Positions 21,925 through 33,885 of a stretch of DNA of 64,000 nt are shown piece by piece (position 1 is the first letter of the stretch; every line of letters begins with the position of its first letter). Location: contig CATQJL010000223.1 of NCBI GenBank assembly GCA_958299035.1, positions 15,285,742-15,349,741 of the forward strand. Direction: 5' to 3'. The DNA comes from Cylicocyclus nassatus (lineage: Eukaryota > Nematoda > Chromadorea > Rhabditida > Strongylidae). The notes beneath the pieces are model-generated. The model saw nothing but the letters and a program-made list of their open reading frames with translations, was not told where the DNA came from and searched no databases. The position numbers and the translations under genes are program-made.

Positions 21925-24900
21925 TTAGCGTGGAGTGTAATGGGAGTGGAAACCAAATGGAATTCTGGATTGTGGAACAAGGAAACGGCCCATTTCTTTT
22001 AACGTTTCGGCATCGATTATAGCCACGTATGGAGTATCATTCTTTATCGTAGTCATCACGGGAACAAGCAGTATGCCTCAAAAATAGCATTGATTAACGT
22101 AATGAGAAGTAATAGTAACAAACCATCATCTTCTTTCTTATAGTCTGGCTTGTTGACCAAGATGGGTTCAGCGCATATTTGGGAATCATTGTCCATAAAC
22201 CACACTTTGCTTGTTCTATTTTTGAGATCGACTTTGATTATCTGAAACACAAAGCTATCTTGTAGGATAAGAGAAACCAATCTAAAATGACTGGGTTCAA
22301 AATTTGATTTTACTTTTGCTACCATGGAAAATGATTTTGATCCTACTTATCTGCACTTTATAAATCACAGAACTTTTGCAGCGTCTAAAGAAATCAAATT
22401 AGACAAAAAGAAGCTCTTGCTCAATAATTTGAGTGAACTATGCGAAATGATGAAATGGGTTACGTAATTTTCTTAGACATTATGTGAACCAAGAGTCCAC
22501 CTATCAAAACAGATTTTTGTTTTTTAGGGTGCTTCCAGTATGGTCTATGATAGCGCCGAGCTAGCACACCTTGCCAGCGCCGTACCAGCGCTCGATCAAT
22601 ACGGAGCGCATCCACGTGGGTGCCTACACGATGTCAGCATGGCCTTAGCACGGCGCTGGCACACGGCGATGTGATCCAGCTTGAGCGTCCACAAGGGATG
22701 TAGATCATATAACCATTCTAAAATCTCTTTCTATCAATTCTTCTCTTGCTGCTCACCCATATTTCCACTGTTCTTCTCCATTTCTTTTCCCCTACGAATA
22801 TAAAAAAGGAACATACTCCATTTTTCGAATTGCCACAGAATACGTCGGCGCCATAAACGTAACGATAGTCCTTCATGTTGAGATCGTAGTTGTAGCGGGG
22901 AAAGTCAAATGCTGAAAGTTCTGCATACAATTAACGGAGGATCTCCAAAATATTGGGAGAAGAGGCGACGGAGACTTTTTTCGCAGTGAATGGGTGTGGG
23001 TGGCATGGCCGCTCCTCGGGGCAGTCATGACTCCAGAAAATATTTTTATGCTATGAATTAGGGTCTCGTAAAATTGATGAAATGATTCAATAAACTATTT
23101 CATTTTTTTCGCCAAAATTTGTCCAAAGGCTTCTCACTCAAGTGTATTGTCATCATGCAAATTTACACAAAATTTTTGCCGATTGTGCATTTTTTCAAAG
23201 AATTTTCATCTTTCTCAGTAGCAACTCACAAATTTCGCTCATCTTCACATCGGTGCAATGAATGCTTCCGTCCATTCGCAAAACTGCTTTACATCCGAAG
23301 TTGGCGAAAGAGCAAGAAGATAGCAGATCTTCGTCGGGTTTGCGGCTGTCGCTTACGGTCAACGGTATGATCATCCTATGGAGGTATGGAGCAAGGTTCG
23401 GGTTCTAAAAAATTTGCTTTGAATTAAGCAATTGTATGCGATCGTTATAGGTTAGATATACTCTAGTTTTGTAGGTTCCATCACGCATGTGTTCGAGTAA
23501 AAAATCGTCCAAATTGCCAGGATTTAGCATTTTGCAGTAGTCTACTACCAGGTATCCGTCCTTTTCGTAGGCATTCGCATGATGGTAGGTAAAAAATGCA
23601 TCCGAAGTGATCTGTAATGAAAGAGTTGAATATGCACCGGTGAGGAAAGAACTGGTCCCTCTACCTTCCGCTCAATCTTTGTACGCTTTATCCTATCAAA
23701 AATGATAACATTTACACTTTTAGCCTTTTCGTCCCAGTACATGCACTCATTGATGCATTTTTGGGCTTCTCCTCTGCAAAACAAACTCTGATCACGGTAT
23801 CTTAGGCTATGAGATCAAAAGCGTACTCCTTCTTCTGTGCTTTCTTCATTATATTGATTCTCTCCGGAGATTCGAAAAGTATAAAGTAATTTTCAGTCAC
23901 TCCAAATGAGTGATAGTATGCTGGAGCCAGAGCGTCCGTAGCTGGTACCATACCTAGCAGCTCTGTATACTCGAAGCTGTGCGGGCTTTTTGCTCCTAAT
24001 TATCAATTTGTCAGCTAGATTCGGATAAGTCTCTGAATTTTGCTTACCTTCGATTTTCAACGGATTTTTTATCTCCGCAAAAATGTAGTTCGATTTCCTT
24101 CCAAATTGGCTTCCGATGTTTAGAATATTTCCCGCAGGATCAGTGTGGGTATGGGCCGTGAAAGTATGAAGGACGATCTTCAAATGGTCACGGATGTCAA
24201 CCTGAAACTTTGCGAGATCTGTGCAAAACGTCGCGATTTTCTCCAAAAGACCCAACTTCACGCAAAATCTCCCATGTATTTCCGGCATTCTGGGCCCGCG
24301 GCATTTTGGGGAATTTTACGGGATAGAGAATATTGCGGAGTTTCGGGCTTCTTTAAGGTAATTTTGCACGTTCTATGCGCGGTATCGCAGCTCAGATTAT
24401 AATTGAGCAAAGAGCATGGGTTCAGCAAGAATAAAAAGGCTACACTTCAGCGATAGATATTCATGCACCATTGTCCGTGGAACTTCTACAGTAACTCTGG
24501 GAGAGAGTCACAAAATTCTGCGCACACTACTTTTTCACTCAAAGCTTTGCAGAAAAATTCAAATATTGTTCTTCTGTAAAATTAATTATTGACTGAGGGT
24601 CTTTATGCAAGTAGTTCCGCCCTAGATTTTGGGATAGCATGACCTTGAAAATACATTTCTGACAAGTTGGGGATTAATTCCTTTCTTCGACGATTCGACG
24701 ATATCTTACGCCTGAAACGATGGCCCAAAGATATCCGAAAAAACGAAACTTACGTTAAAGCAAATAATTTCAGCACAATTTTAGAGGCTCAAAAATCGCT
24801 AACAAATTCTCACCCTGTCTTTGTAGTCAAGCGAGTCAATGTCAACCCTGGCTAAACAAGGAATTTCCGTCAAAGCGTAGACAGCATCACCAACTGTTGT

Positions 24901-27900
24901 GAAAGCAATAAGACAGTTGTCTCGTAGCTCATTCTCAGTTGAAAATGTGCTGGCCAATCTAAAACACCTCGACATGCCTACCTAATTTGAAGGTTCATCC
25001 AAACCCACTCTCCACAAGATCTTGTGCCGAAAGCTGTAGCTACCAATCGCTGTGCAGCCATACACGCCTTATATGCCTCACTTTCTAGGTAGCGAGCCGA
25101 ATAGAACATCTAAATTCTCGAATTTTGGACGGCATATGAAAAAAGTTCTCAAATTGCTGACTTTGCCATTGGAAAAGTGATATCTCTGAATGTAAGCCAA
25201 TCCATCGAACCAATGCTTGTATTCAGTTCCGCCAAGCTTGAACATTCCAGGTCCATTTCGAAGCATTGTACCGCTAAGCCATGATGGGACACTTCCTACA
25301 TTAGAATAAGACCAGCTGACTCATTAGCATAGGAAATGTATGCTTCGAAGAGAAATTCAACTAGCCAACTATGCTTTGGGAAAAAAAATAAGGAAAATTT
25401 GTTGCAATTTCAATGTCGACTTGTCATGAATTTTTGAGAGCGCACAAATTTTGATTCTTAATCGATGGTCCTATGCGGAGCGTAAGTAAGCCAAGGGGTG
25501 ACGCAACCCTTCGTTAATCAATGGGGCTAGAGCGTATATTTTGAATTTTACCGTTTTTTCTATAGTCATGAGAAAAATTAGGGTGTAGTAAGCTTTTCTA
25601 AAATACTGGGCGAAATGTGGTGTGAGAACGCATTCAAACAAAAGGTCAAGCGGTTTAATTACCCAATTATGACTATTTAAGAATTATTTTTTGAAACATA
25701 CCAACTCCACGTAGTTCTAAAGAAGCTTACAAGGGAGGTCCATTTAGTAGAAGAGGCCTTTTTATGTGACTCGTAAACCAATTTGAAGATCAATGAAAGA
25801 TGGTTTCAGATTTGCCCTCTTATCTGCCAAGCGCTTCTGGAGGCCAAGATATAAGCGTTTGACTTTTCGGCAGTCAATTTTGTTTGCGCGTGATTGAGCC
25901 ATAAAGTAAATTAGATAGAGATCAATGTTGGAACGCTAAACAATGGCTTTTGCTTTAAGAGAGGAAATTTAGGCGGAGAGCTGAGCATCAGCTTGTAATC
26001 AATCTTATGATAAACTGTCATAACAGATTCTTTTTTATTAAGTCAACAGCAGCTTTTCTAAATTGATTAAGGCTGAATTCCGAAGGTCTTGTGGATATAG
26101 GGAAACTTCATCATATTGGCTATATCAATATTAGCTGGTCTTTATTTGATTGCTCTATAAAAAAAATTTTTTTTTTGAATTTGTGAATGTATGAAGCTAG
26201 TGAATCTCAGCACAGTTACAGCAGTGCTTCGCCATAAATGACATTTTTTAGCGATCTGCCTCAACATTCACTTTAAACTGGCTGGAGAGCGAACACGTGA
26301 GAATGCTACATATAGTTGACGGTGAGAAAATACGTCTTCTGGGAGATACACCCCCACTCTGTAGAAGGATTGTCCTTGCGATCTGTTCATGGTCATGGCA
26401 AAAGCGACGCGTTCGTCGTTTTAGTCGAAAAGGAATGCTTCCGTCCGTATAATTGAAATTCTCAATCGCCGCATTTTCTTCATATCGAGACCGAATGCCT
26501 TTTCATGTTTTCGTGTTTTTCTAAAATCTCTTAATGTAAATATTACTAACTTCATTGACGTCTTATGTTGGTGTTTACTAACAAAGTGGCACGCCTATGA
26601 GCGTATTATATAAATATAAATATAAATAAATAAATAATAATATATTTTGAGAATCATTGCAAATTCATACTTATGGTCAGCACATGGAATGGCAATCAAG
26701 AATGCGACGTCCTAAAGTTTCGACTCTTAAACGCGTACCATTGCACAGCCCATTAGCAATATCTAGATTACGAAGGAGCATCACAATGGTTCCCTTTTTT
26801 AATCGCAATTCGCGACCGGTGATTCAACTGATACTGCAAATCTAAGATGAACCTCGCTCTACAGAAGGGTACTTGAATAGCCAAAAAAGACGAAATGGGA
26901 AGAGAGGTATTGACGTTTAAAAAGTGTGTACTTACTTTTGGGACACCCTGAAAGTATTTCTTTCATAAAAACCTGATGGCACCCTTTTGATGTTTCCTTT
27001 CTTACTGAAAGATACGGAATGTGCTGGCTCTTCACCTAGATTACCTTCAATATAGCTAAACGCAATATCTATACTTTATGCAATGTAAGAAATATAGAAC
27101 AACTGTAAAGGTTATGCGCATAAAAGTGCTAAATTTCGGCGAAAGTTTATGTCTGCATTTACTGCATGAAAGATTGAGTCCTAGTTAAACTTCTACTCAG
27201 AATAGAAGGCTACAGAATTTTAAGGTCATGCGAATCCATAAACTTGGCGATTATTTGACGTACCATTTTTGAGACTGTGCATCAAAAGCTCTCCGTTTCT
27301 GTGCAGGTTATTTATTCGCAGTGGTACTACAGCATTTGTGCTCGCATGATAACTTTTTTGACACACACCGCGCAGAACTGACCATCACGAATAAATTGTA
27401 AACAACTATCCATTCCAAAAGTTACTCCAAGTAAGGTCGGTGACCTTGAAAAAAAAACGTTTTTGCAGGTGAAAAATGTGAATTTAAAATTGATTAACGG
27501 ATTTATTTTGGCATGATATTCGCCGTGAGGACACTAACCACTGTAAGCTAGACCTCTGAGCAAGAATCTTCTCGATTTCTCAAGCGAAACTATAATTGAT
27601 CGACGATCTACGCAATCATTGTTTTTGGCGCCATTTCCGGAAAGAATTCAAAATTTGGTGATTTTTTGGGCTTCAATCGATGGGCTCGCAGATATACACG
27701 CCAGACATGGTTCGAGACTCCGTAAAGAGTCTAAATACAGCTCCAGTTTTGCGGGCCAAAAACCGCGTAGCCCGTTTGATGCGCAGTTTTCGTAGGTTTC
27801 ACGCAGCAATTCTGCTCGTGTTTTGGGATTATGGACCTACATGCTGGTGACGTTCGTCATGCAAAATTCTGGCTTGGAACGTTTGTTGCAACTCACTGTA

Positions 27901-28301
27901 TAAATTTCGTGACATACAGCTATATACACACAGACATACAAACAGACAGACGACTTTAGCGCTTTATTGTTAAGTACTGATTTTTGTGTATTAATCTAGG
28001 TGTAAATAGAGCGTCTGCCATCTCATAAAAAAAAGGACCAACAACGGCACCCGTGACAAAATTTCGGAAAAGGAGTTCTGCCAATATTTTTGAAAGAAAT
28101 TGTCAAGCTACTTGGACTTTCAAGAATTCAAAATGGAATCATCAAACGGAGCGACAGCCTTAACAACAAGATATTTCATCAGACCAATCGCTTTCTTATA
28201 GTGTTCGCCACCATATGCTGCTAATTGAACTTACCAATCAGTTTGCATTCGCTCGGCTCGTTGACATTCTCGAAATTCTCAAACAGTTGCTTATAACCCA
28301 T
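21925..28301 (-). CDS. Carotenoid oxygenase (RPE65/BCO family), copy B
   Basis: Predicted 522-residue iron-dependent carotenoid-cleaving enzyme, close to the usual ~530-550. Substrate and cleavage site cannot be read from sequence; nematode BCMO enzymes making retinal are the nearest guess. Exons 5' to 3': 28301-28235, 25295-25162, 25109-25009, 24958-24814, 24201-24048, 23995-23827, 23773-23665, 23611-23462, 23404-23230, 22911-22817, 22241-22124, 22076-21925; total 1569 nt, all in frame. Predicted iron ligands: H166 (TAHTHTD), H229 ([10 protein letters not shown]), H303 or H304 (FHHANAY), H516 (IPFGFH). LRNGPGMF and HWFDG mark the N-terminal fold; no signal peptide or membrane segment. Exon 3 is 24 nt shorter than in copy A, removing eight residues including the DPCK segment after T96-R97-S98, so activity is uncertain. 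Exon 2 uses a weak donor (GTCAGC), chosen because it preserves family spacing. The ATG follows a TTTTTTCAG at 28329 by 27 nt, possibly a trans-splice acceptor. Confidence 0.93.
22500..22700. repeat. GC-rich repeat in intron 10, shared with gene A
   Basis: GC-rich words around GCCAGCGCC and ACGGCGCTGGCACACGGC form imperfect inverted repeats (for example CCAGCGCCGT and ACGGCGCTGG). A diverged counterpart lies at about 7860-7980 in gene A, so it was present before the duplication. It is probably an old MITE. Confidence 0.55.
25858..27980 (-). mobile_element. Internally deleted Helitron in intron 1 of gene B
   Basis: 25858-26815 matches the 3' part (helicase end and 3' region) of the larger Helitron at 28735-29440. 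26946-27980 matches its 5' part at 34495-35573. Everything encoding Rep and most of the helicase is missing. The 5' terminus on the minus strand reads TCAGTACTTAACAATAAAGC, with TC at 27980 and the same flanking base as in the long copy. A ~185-bp insert at 26456-26640 with an (ATAA)-rich tail is absent from the long copy. Confidence 0.85.
26456..26640 (+). mobile_element. Short insert with A/T-rich repeat tail, possibly a LINE 3' end
   Basis: Relative to the long Helitron copy (GTATAATT joined to ATTTTGAGAATC near 29265-29285), about 185 bp is inserted here. It ends in (AATATAA)/(AATAA) repeats, typical of LINE 3' tails. There is no coding part, so the class is a guess. Confidence 0.45.
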
Positions 28302-28972
28302 TGCATATGTATTGCTATCACAACAAATCTGAAAAAAAAGTATACGGTTCAAATTTCTATTTTTGTCTTGATGTCAGCGCATCTAAAGGTATTGTTGAAA
28401 GCAGTAGACAAGTCTAGTTTGTAGCGCCATGGAGGCAAAGTCCCATCTGGAAAACCATAAAGATAATAGGGAACGAACTCAGACAATTCAAAGCGTGCGG
28501 ACTACTGGTCCTGCAACGACATGTGTAACAATATAGCAAAAGGACCAGAGCCAGCGAAAGCGGGCTCAAACTGGTAAAGTCGTTCCCCTACCCAAGATAA
28601 GATGTTGCCTAAAAAACTCCTCTTGCGCATTTTCATATTGTAAGTAAACTGAATAACGACAGTATTGACAAGCAGTCTGATCATCCCGGCTTGCGCCGGA
28701 CTCTCAGATTTTTTCTCAAAACAACCTCATTTAGTCTTGACTTTTCGGCAATCAATTCTGTTTACGCTGATTGAGCCATAAAGTAATTAGAGATCAAGTC
28801 GTTGGAACGCTAAACAACGGCTTTAAAAAGGAAATGTTTTGGGCAAAGAGCTGAGCATCAGCACCTTTTTATTGAGTTAGCACCTTTTCTAAATTGTCTG
28901 AAGCTGAATTTTGGAGATCTTGTGGATATGGGGAAACTTCATCATATTGGCTATATCAATATTAGCTGGTCT

Positions 28973-29944
28973 TCATTTGGTTGCTCTATAAAAATTTTTT
29001 TTTATTTTGTGAATGTGAAGCTGGTGAATACCTCGCAGCACAATTACAGTAGTACTTCGTCGTCTCAACAGTTCACGTTTAAACCGGCTAGAGAAGCGAA
29101 CACGTAAGAATGTTACATATAGTTGACGGTGAGAAAATACGTCTTCTGGGAGATACACCCCCACTCTGTAGAAAGATTGTCCTTGCGATCTGTTCATGGT
29201 CATGGCAAAGGCGACGCGTACAGAAAATTGTCGTCGTTTTAGTCGAAAAGGAATGCTTCCCGTATAATTATCTATTTTGAGAATCATTGCAAATTCATAC
29301 TTATGGTCACCACATGGAATGGCAACCAAGATTGCGACGTTTTAGAGTTTCGACTCTCAAACGCGTACCATTGCACAGCCCATTGGCAATATCCAGATTA
29401 CGAAGAAGCATCACAATGGCCCCCTTCTTTAATCGCAATTCGTGTAATGGCACCTCGGAAGGTTCGAGCGAATTTAGGTACTATCGGAAACAACCCTCTA
29501 TAGCACCTTCTGGGACCACAGCTTCGTCCGCACTTCTCTATACACGTTCGTCCTCTCTCCTGACGCGCAATCGTTCCATGGCTCCCTCGTTGAGCCTCTT
29601 CACATGCGTGTTTTTTCAGCCAGAATTGCTCTCTTGTATAGTCCTTCCGCTTCCTGATCTGACATTGCACCGAAGATTGCCATGATTGAGTCTCCTGAGC
29701 ATAGGAAGTCATCTTGCAGTTCAATTTCGTCCTCCTCATTGTTAGCTCGTCCGTTTCCCACATCAAGAAGAAACTTGTGCCAGTCGCGGCCCGCATCTCT
29801 GGATCTCATATTGGCCTGTAAACGATACACTCTGAAAAGCGGCCACACTACCGATCGAGTAACACAGCATTCAACAATCCCTTCTCGTTTTCCGTGCTCA
29901 ACAACTGGTAGGATCTGTCGGAAACCACCTCCCACAATAAGCAA
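28973..29944 (-). pseudogene. Helitron PIF1-type helicase, C-terminal motifs
   Basis: 29944-29600 carries GGGFRQILPVVEHGKR and RLQANMRSRD (helicase motifs III/IV; the usual form starts GGDFRQ). 29329-28973 carries [26 protein letters not shown] and [12 protein letters not shown] (motifs V/VI). An intervening frame at 29796-29398 covers only shifted remnants. APKCALEAVDALLHDLM just before 29950 is followed by a stop. Confidence 0.87.
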
Positions 29945-30108
29945 TTAGCCGAATAGCATATCGTTCTGCATCAAATCATGCAGCAGTGCATCTACAGCTT
30001 CAAGAGCACATTTCGGTGCGTGTATTCATGAGCTGGCGTGCTTCCTTCTGCTGTCGCTTCGTGGTTGAGGTGCGATTTCCGTCTGCCATATTCATTTAAA
30101 TGCTGAAT

Positions 30109-31064
30109 TCAAAGTCCTGCCTCCAAGCAGCAGATTTGACCGATACCTGTCCATGCTACACAAAGTACTTGGCGCTGCTCCCACAACGCTAAGCTGTAAA
30201 TCGTCCTGTACAGGTATGTTTTTCTTGTCCCACCGGGTCCGTCGATAAAAAAGCATCGGTGGTTATCGCAGCTTATAGCTTCACATATATCATTAGCCGC
30301 TTTCTTTTGGTCCGTGTTCAACGTTTCGTATAAGCGTGACCCGTCTGAGCGATGGAATTCATGATTGACAGCACTCGTATGCATGGGCGGTCGTTCATTG
30401 GCAGGCGACGCAATCATGTGTTGCAAAACTTTGCCCATAAGTACCATTCTGTCTGCTACATCATAATAAGCAATCGCAGTAGCTTGCCGTTCATCGAATC
30501 CTTCATGCGCATAATCTTCAGACAATGCTGTAGCAAGTTCGTTCCATAATTCATGGGCGTTTGCCACTTCACACTAACAGAGTAAGCAAGCAAAAAAGCT
30601 GCTTAGCGCAGCTAATGTTTGGAAGTGCATTGCCTTTATCGTCTAACAAACCATATGCTTTGGGTGTATCTAAGAACGTAGAATATATCCGTCCCTTCAC
30701 TGTTCTTAGGTCTTCAAAACAAACATGTTTTCCCTCTAGTATTTAGTAGCAGAAGACGCAGACAATATCTTTCAACATCTCTTGGCGATACTGTATACAT
30801 GCTTCCAAGTTCTCCTCCTCTCCGTCTTCTCGGTCGCCACCTTTGTTGAGCGGTGAAGGTGAAATGCTCCGGCAATTCGTAATAGTAGAGCTCTGTGGGG
30901 TCAGCGCTTGCGGTACGATTGTTTACGCCTGTCGTTCTGCGTAGTTGATTTAGTTTGAAGTATGCTGTCAGAGTGGTGAAACGACTCTGTGCCCGTTCAA
31001 AATACTGTTGTTCTTCACGAAATGTACCGTCTGAAATTCTGGTAAATGCGCAGCCATTTGGCAT
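30109..31064 (-). pseudogene. Helitron linker and start of the PIF1-type helicase
   Basis: 31064-30714 shows TLTAYFKLNQ and MYTVSPRDVERYCLRLLL, the segment between Rep and helicase in animal Helitrons. After a break, 30567-30109 begins the helicase with the LNTDQKKAANDI Q-motif and the P-loop. The P-loop reads GPGGTRKTYLY: the invariant Gly before Lys-Thr is Arg, which should abolish ATP binding. The frame is lost soon after, where the Walker B (Asp-Glu) segment should be. Confidence 0.87.
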
Positions 31065-31079
31065 ACGTTATGTGATCTG

Positions 31080-31674
31080 TCCTGCATGCAAAAAGTCAAA
31101 TACTCTGTGCAATGCTTGAGGTGGGCGCACATATCGCTTATTCAGGTGCTGCTTGATTTCATCGGAGTCTGCTCCACCTTCACTTTCAAGGGTGACTCGT
31201 GCTCTGTCTGGACTCTTATAAATGTGATTGTATTAGTATTTGACAGCCGATATAGTGTCGCATACCTCAAGAATTATGTGGCAGTTGAATTTGGTGATTA
31301 GATACAAATTCGTCGGAACTAACCATGCATCATTGTAGACTATGCCACTGACAGTATAGATTGCTCTGTTTCTTCTTCTGTACATCGGATAGCCATCAGC
31401 TCCCATTGATGTATTTCGCACAATTGCTTAGGAAAGCGCTTAGAACACTTTCCGTCGCGCATGCAAGGCGAACTTGGGTCGCTTGCACCATCTTTTTTAT
31501 GCAACATATATGCGGTGGCAGCTGCATATGCTGTCGGCTCCTACTCTGGGTCTGCATTTCCGCACATACGACATTATCAACGCCTCTAGCCGTCTGTACT
31601 TTGTATGCAGGTTTCATGATCAGGAGCGTATGACAATGAGGTAATCTCCTTTTTTGGAATTCGATCACATACAC
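31080..31674 (-). pseudogene. Helitron Rep (HUH nuclease) remnant
   Basis: VIEFQKRRLPHCH near 31660 carries the His-x-His HUH motif (usual form RGLPHAH). The frame shifts, then GADGYPMYRRRN and LITKFNCHIILEVC follow (about 31395-31260). The catalytic two-tyrosine region (normally KYLYKYxYKGPDRA) is present, but with a TAA inside it immediately after SAVKY and His in place of the second conserved Lys-Tyr stretch. DEIKQHLNKRYVRPP follows to about 31140. The nuclease cannot be active as it stands. Confidence 0.85.
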
Positions 31675-31840
31675 GTAAGCATCAACTTCGCCAAGAACTC
31701 GCTTTTCTTAAAGAGATCGTCGCATAACTCCTTGAGTTTGCCGTGGAAAATCCGCGCAATTAGATCGGGCCTGTCTGAGGCGGTTCGGCCTTCGTACAGA
31801 TTTTCTTGGATCTCGCGCTACCGAGGACTGCATGTGATTG

Positions 31841-32617
31841 TCAAGAATTAGGTGGGCTTGCCAAACCGAGCGACGATTGCCATGGCATCTTGATATGATT
31901 GCATTGCTCTCGGACTATCCACATGAGAGGATGGTAATATGATGCGACTGCCAGGAGAACCTTGGTTATTTTCTCCCTGAGATAATCATATAAACCTCTG
32001 TAGGACTCGCTTCGTAGAACTTGCTGATGGGTCCTTTGGTAATTAAGGCGATTTTGTTCTACTTTCACATAAGCATCAACAGCAAATTGTTGGAAGAGCT
32101 TCCTCGCGTACAAAATCGGATTGAAGCTGTCACGAATGGAGAATAGGTAAGAGTAATACTTCATTTGCGTAATGCGGGCTCCTCTTCTGTCCAACAAAGT
32201 GGGATTCCACCCGTCTCTTCCGGTGGGAAAAAGGAGTGGATACGTGAGAGGGTTGCATCTTTTATCAATGTCGCTTATGTTCACTAAACGAACCCCTTTT
32301 GATTCTCGCAAGTGAACCGTTAGCCTTCGTACAGGCGGGATGTCATTATCCTCTCCGACGTAAACGATTGCAACTTTATAAGTAATTGGCATGGAGTATT
32401 TTCCCCTAGTAACCCCTCTTTCTCTATTGTCATCGAAAATTATTCTGATTACTGGTGGCTGTCTGTTCTCCCGACGTGCGGCTTCCTGCTTAGCTCGTTC
32501 AACTTTGTGCATCATTCGAAATGATTGTGCGTATATGTTGTTACGCGCAAACCATTCGCTGAGGTAAAGCATCAACTCGGGGTCGCAGTTTACATTTTGC
32601 GCATTTTCTAAGCGCAA
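31841..32617 (-). pseudogene. Helitron protein, Helitron-like N domain, second segment
   Basis: Continues the domain: NCDPELM near the start, NPLTYPLLFPTGRDGW around residues 118-135, and FAVDAYVKVEQNRLNY around 180-197, all diagnostic of animal Helitron proteins. It overlaps the previous segment by 10 nt in a different frame and is followed by another break before the HUH region. It is a relic of the same reading frame, not a separate gene. Confidence 0.87.
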
Positions 32618-32628
32618 AATGTAAACTG
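32586..32628. repeat. Perfect 17-bp inverted repeat, 9-nt loop, inside the Helitron frame
   Basis: CAGTTTACATTTTGCGC (32586-32602) and its exact complement (32612-32628) flank ATTTTCTAA. It sits at the point where one Helitron frame ends and the next begins. One arm encodes the expected QNVNC of the family; the other encodes non-family residues (QFTFCA) and brings the stop. Confidence 0.95.
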
Positions 32629-33885
32629 TCGCTGTCGCGCGGCAAGTTCAGTGTCAAATACGTATATCTGGCCATACTGCCTCTCGCGCTCGTTATTTGG
32701 ATGGAGAGGTCCAACTTGATGATAAACTTGACCGTGTATTCTAAAACAGTATGGACCTCGTCCTAGTGGTACGTCTACCTGGGCTCCCAAAGATGCCATA
32801 GCCAAGGCAGAATTAAAGTTTCTCATATTAGCAAAAAAGTTATCACGTTGTTGCCTGGTCTCGGATGATGTCGTTTCAATAGGACAGAAAAGTTTTTTTA
32901 TCTGGGCGCGAGAGTTATTAAAAACATCTAAATTGAAGCGTCTGTAATCACAGCAATCACCAAACACATCGGCATGCTGCGGCTTCACTTCAAAAGCAAA
33001 ATCTTGCACCACAATTAGCGCAACGACGATCAAGCTCACCCAGATAGTTGCCTTCTGTATTGCGCTCTCTGAGCGCAATGCCAAGTGATTCGTTGGGAAC
33101 AGAATTCTGAAGCCGCCTACACTGATCAGGGATACTGCGCCTACCACCTTGATTCTGATTATTTTTACGTTGAGCTTGACGACGTTCCGCAATGATATCC
33201 GCGAGCTTGCTTGGTCTTGATTTTGACGCTGACGCAACCTTCGATGACGTTCTGCGTCTACTCTCAAGCGGAGTGCTCGTTCTTCTCCACTTTCTTGAGC
33301 TCGCTGCAGCTGATGGCGCATTGCATCTTGTCGACGCTCGGCACCCGATTCTGCAGTTTCTTTTTGTAACAATCTCTCTTGACGCTGAGCTTGTTCATAA
33401 AGACGCTGAGCACGATTATCAGCACTTTCAACTTTTCGCCGTCTGTGGTGACGCTCAGCATCGTCAATACGACACTCGGCTCGTTTTGCACTGCTTTCAT
33501 TTTGCCGACGCCGCTGCTGGCGTTGCAAATCCTCAAGACGACGTCTTGTTCCTTCTTCAACACCCTCGCAGCGTCTCTGCTGACGCTCGGCATTTTCACG
33601 ACGACGATGTGCCCTCTCCTCAGCGTTTTTATCTTGGCGGCGTCTTTGTTCATGGATGGCGTTTGCCGAGCGGCGCTCGGTAGCTTCCGCCAAACTCTCA
33701 GACTCACGACGTCTTGTAGCACGCTGCGCCAAATCTGTTAAACGGGAAACTCTTTGCTGCGAATTTTCAGCTTCGCGCTCTTTGCGGTGACGCTGCAAAT
33801 CTTGCGCATTATGGGAACGATGCAGAGTTTCTTCGTTTAAGCGTTGCGACCGATGACGTTGGGCATCCGCTTCTATGCGCAGCAC
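32608..33885 (-). pseudogene. Helitron protein, Arg-rich repeats plus start of Helitron-like N domain
   Basis: This is the first open segment of the element. Residues ~1-235 are a run of about ten 23-24-residue repeats rich in Arg, Glu and Gln (pattern AERxxRRR...ESxEERA), probably a basic coiled-coil or nucleic-acid-binding region. Residues ~300-425 match the start of the Helitron-like N domain (FANMRNFNSALAMASLGA, GPYCFRIHGQVYH, RQYGQIYVFD). The N-terminus seems to extend to about 33970 in another frame. The frame stops at a perfect hairpin (32586-32628), after which the protein continues in a different frame. Confidence 0.85.

Noticed and set aside
33192..33741. Open frames of 120-163 codons on the plus strand
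   Set aside because: They are antisense shadows of the Arg-rich Helitron repeat region on the minus strand.
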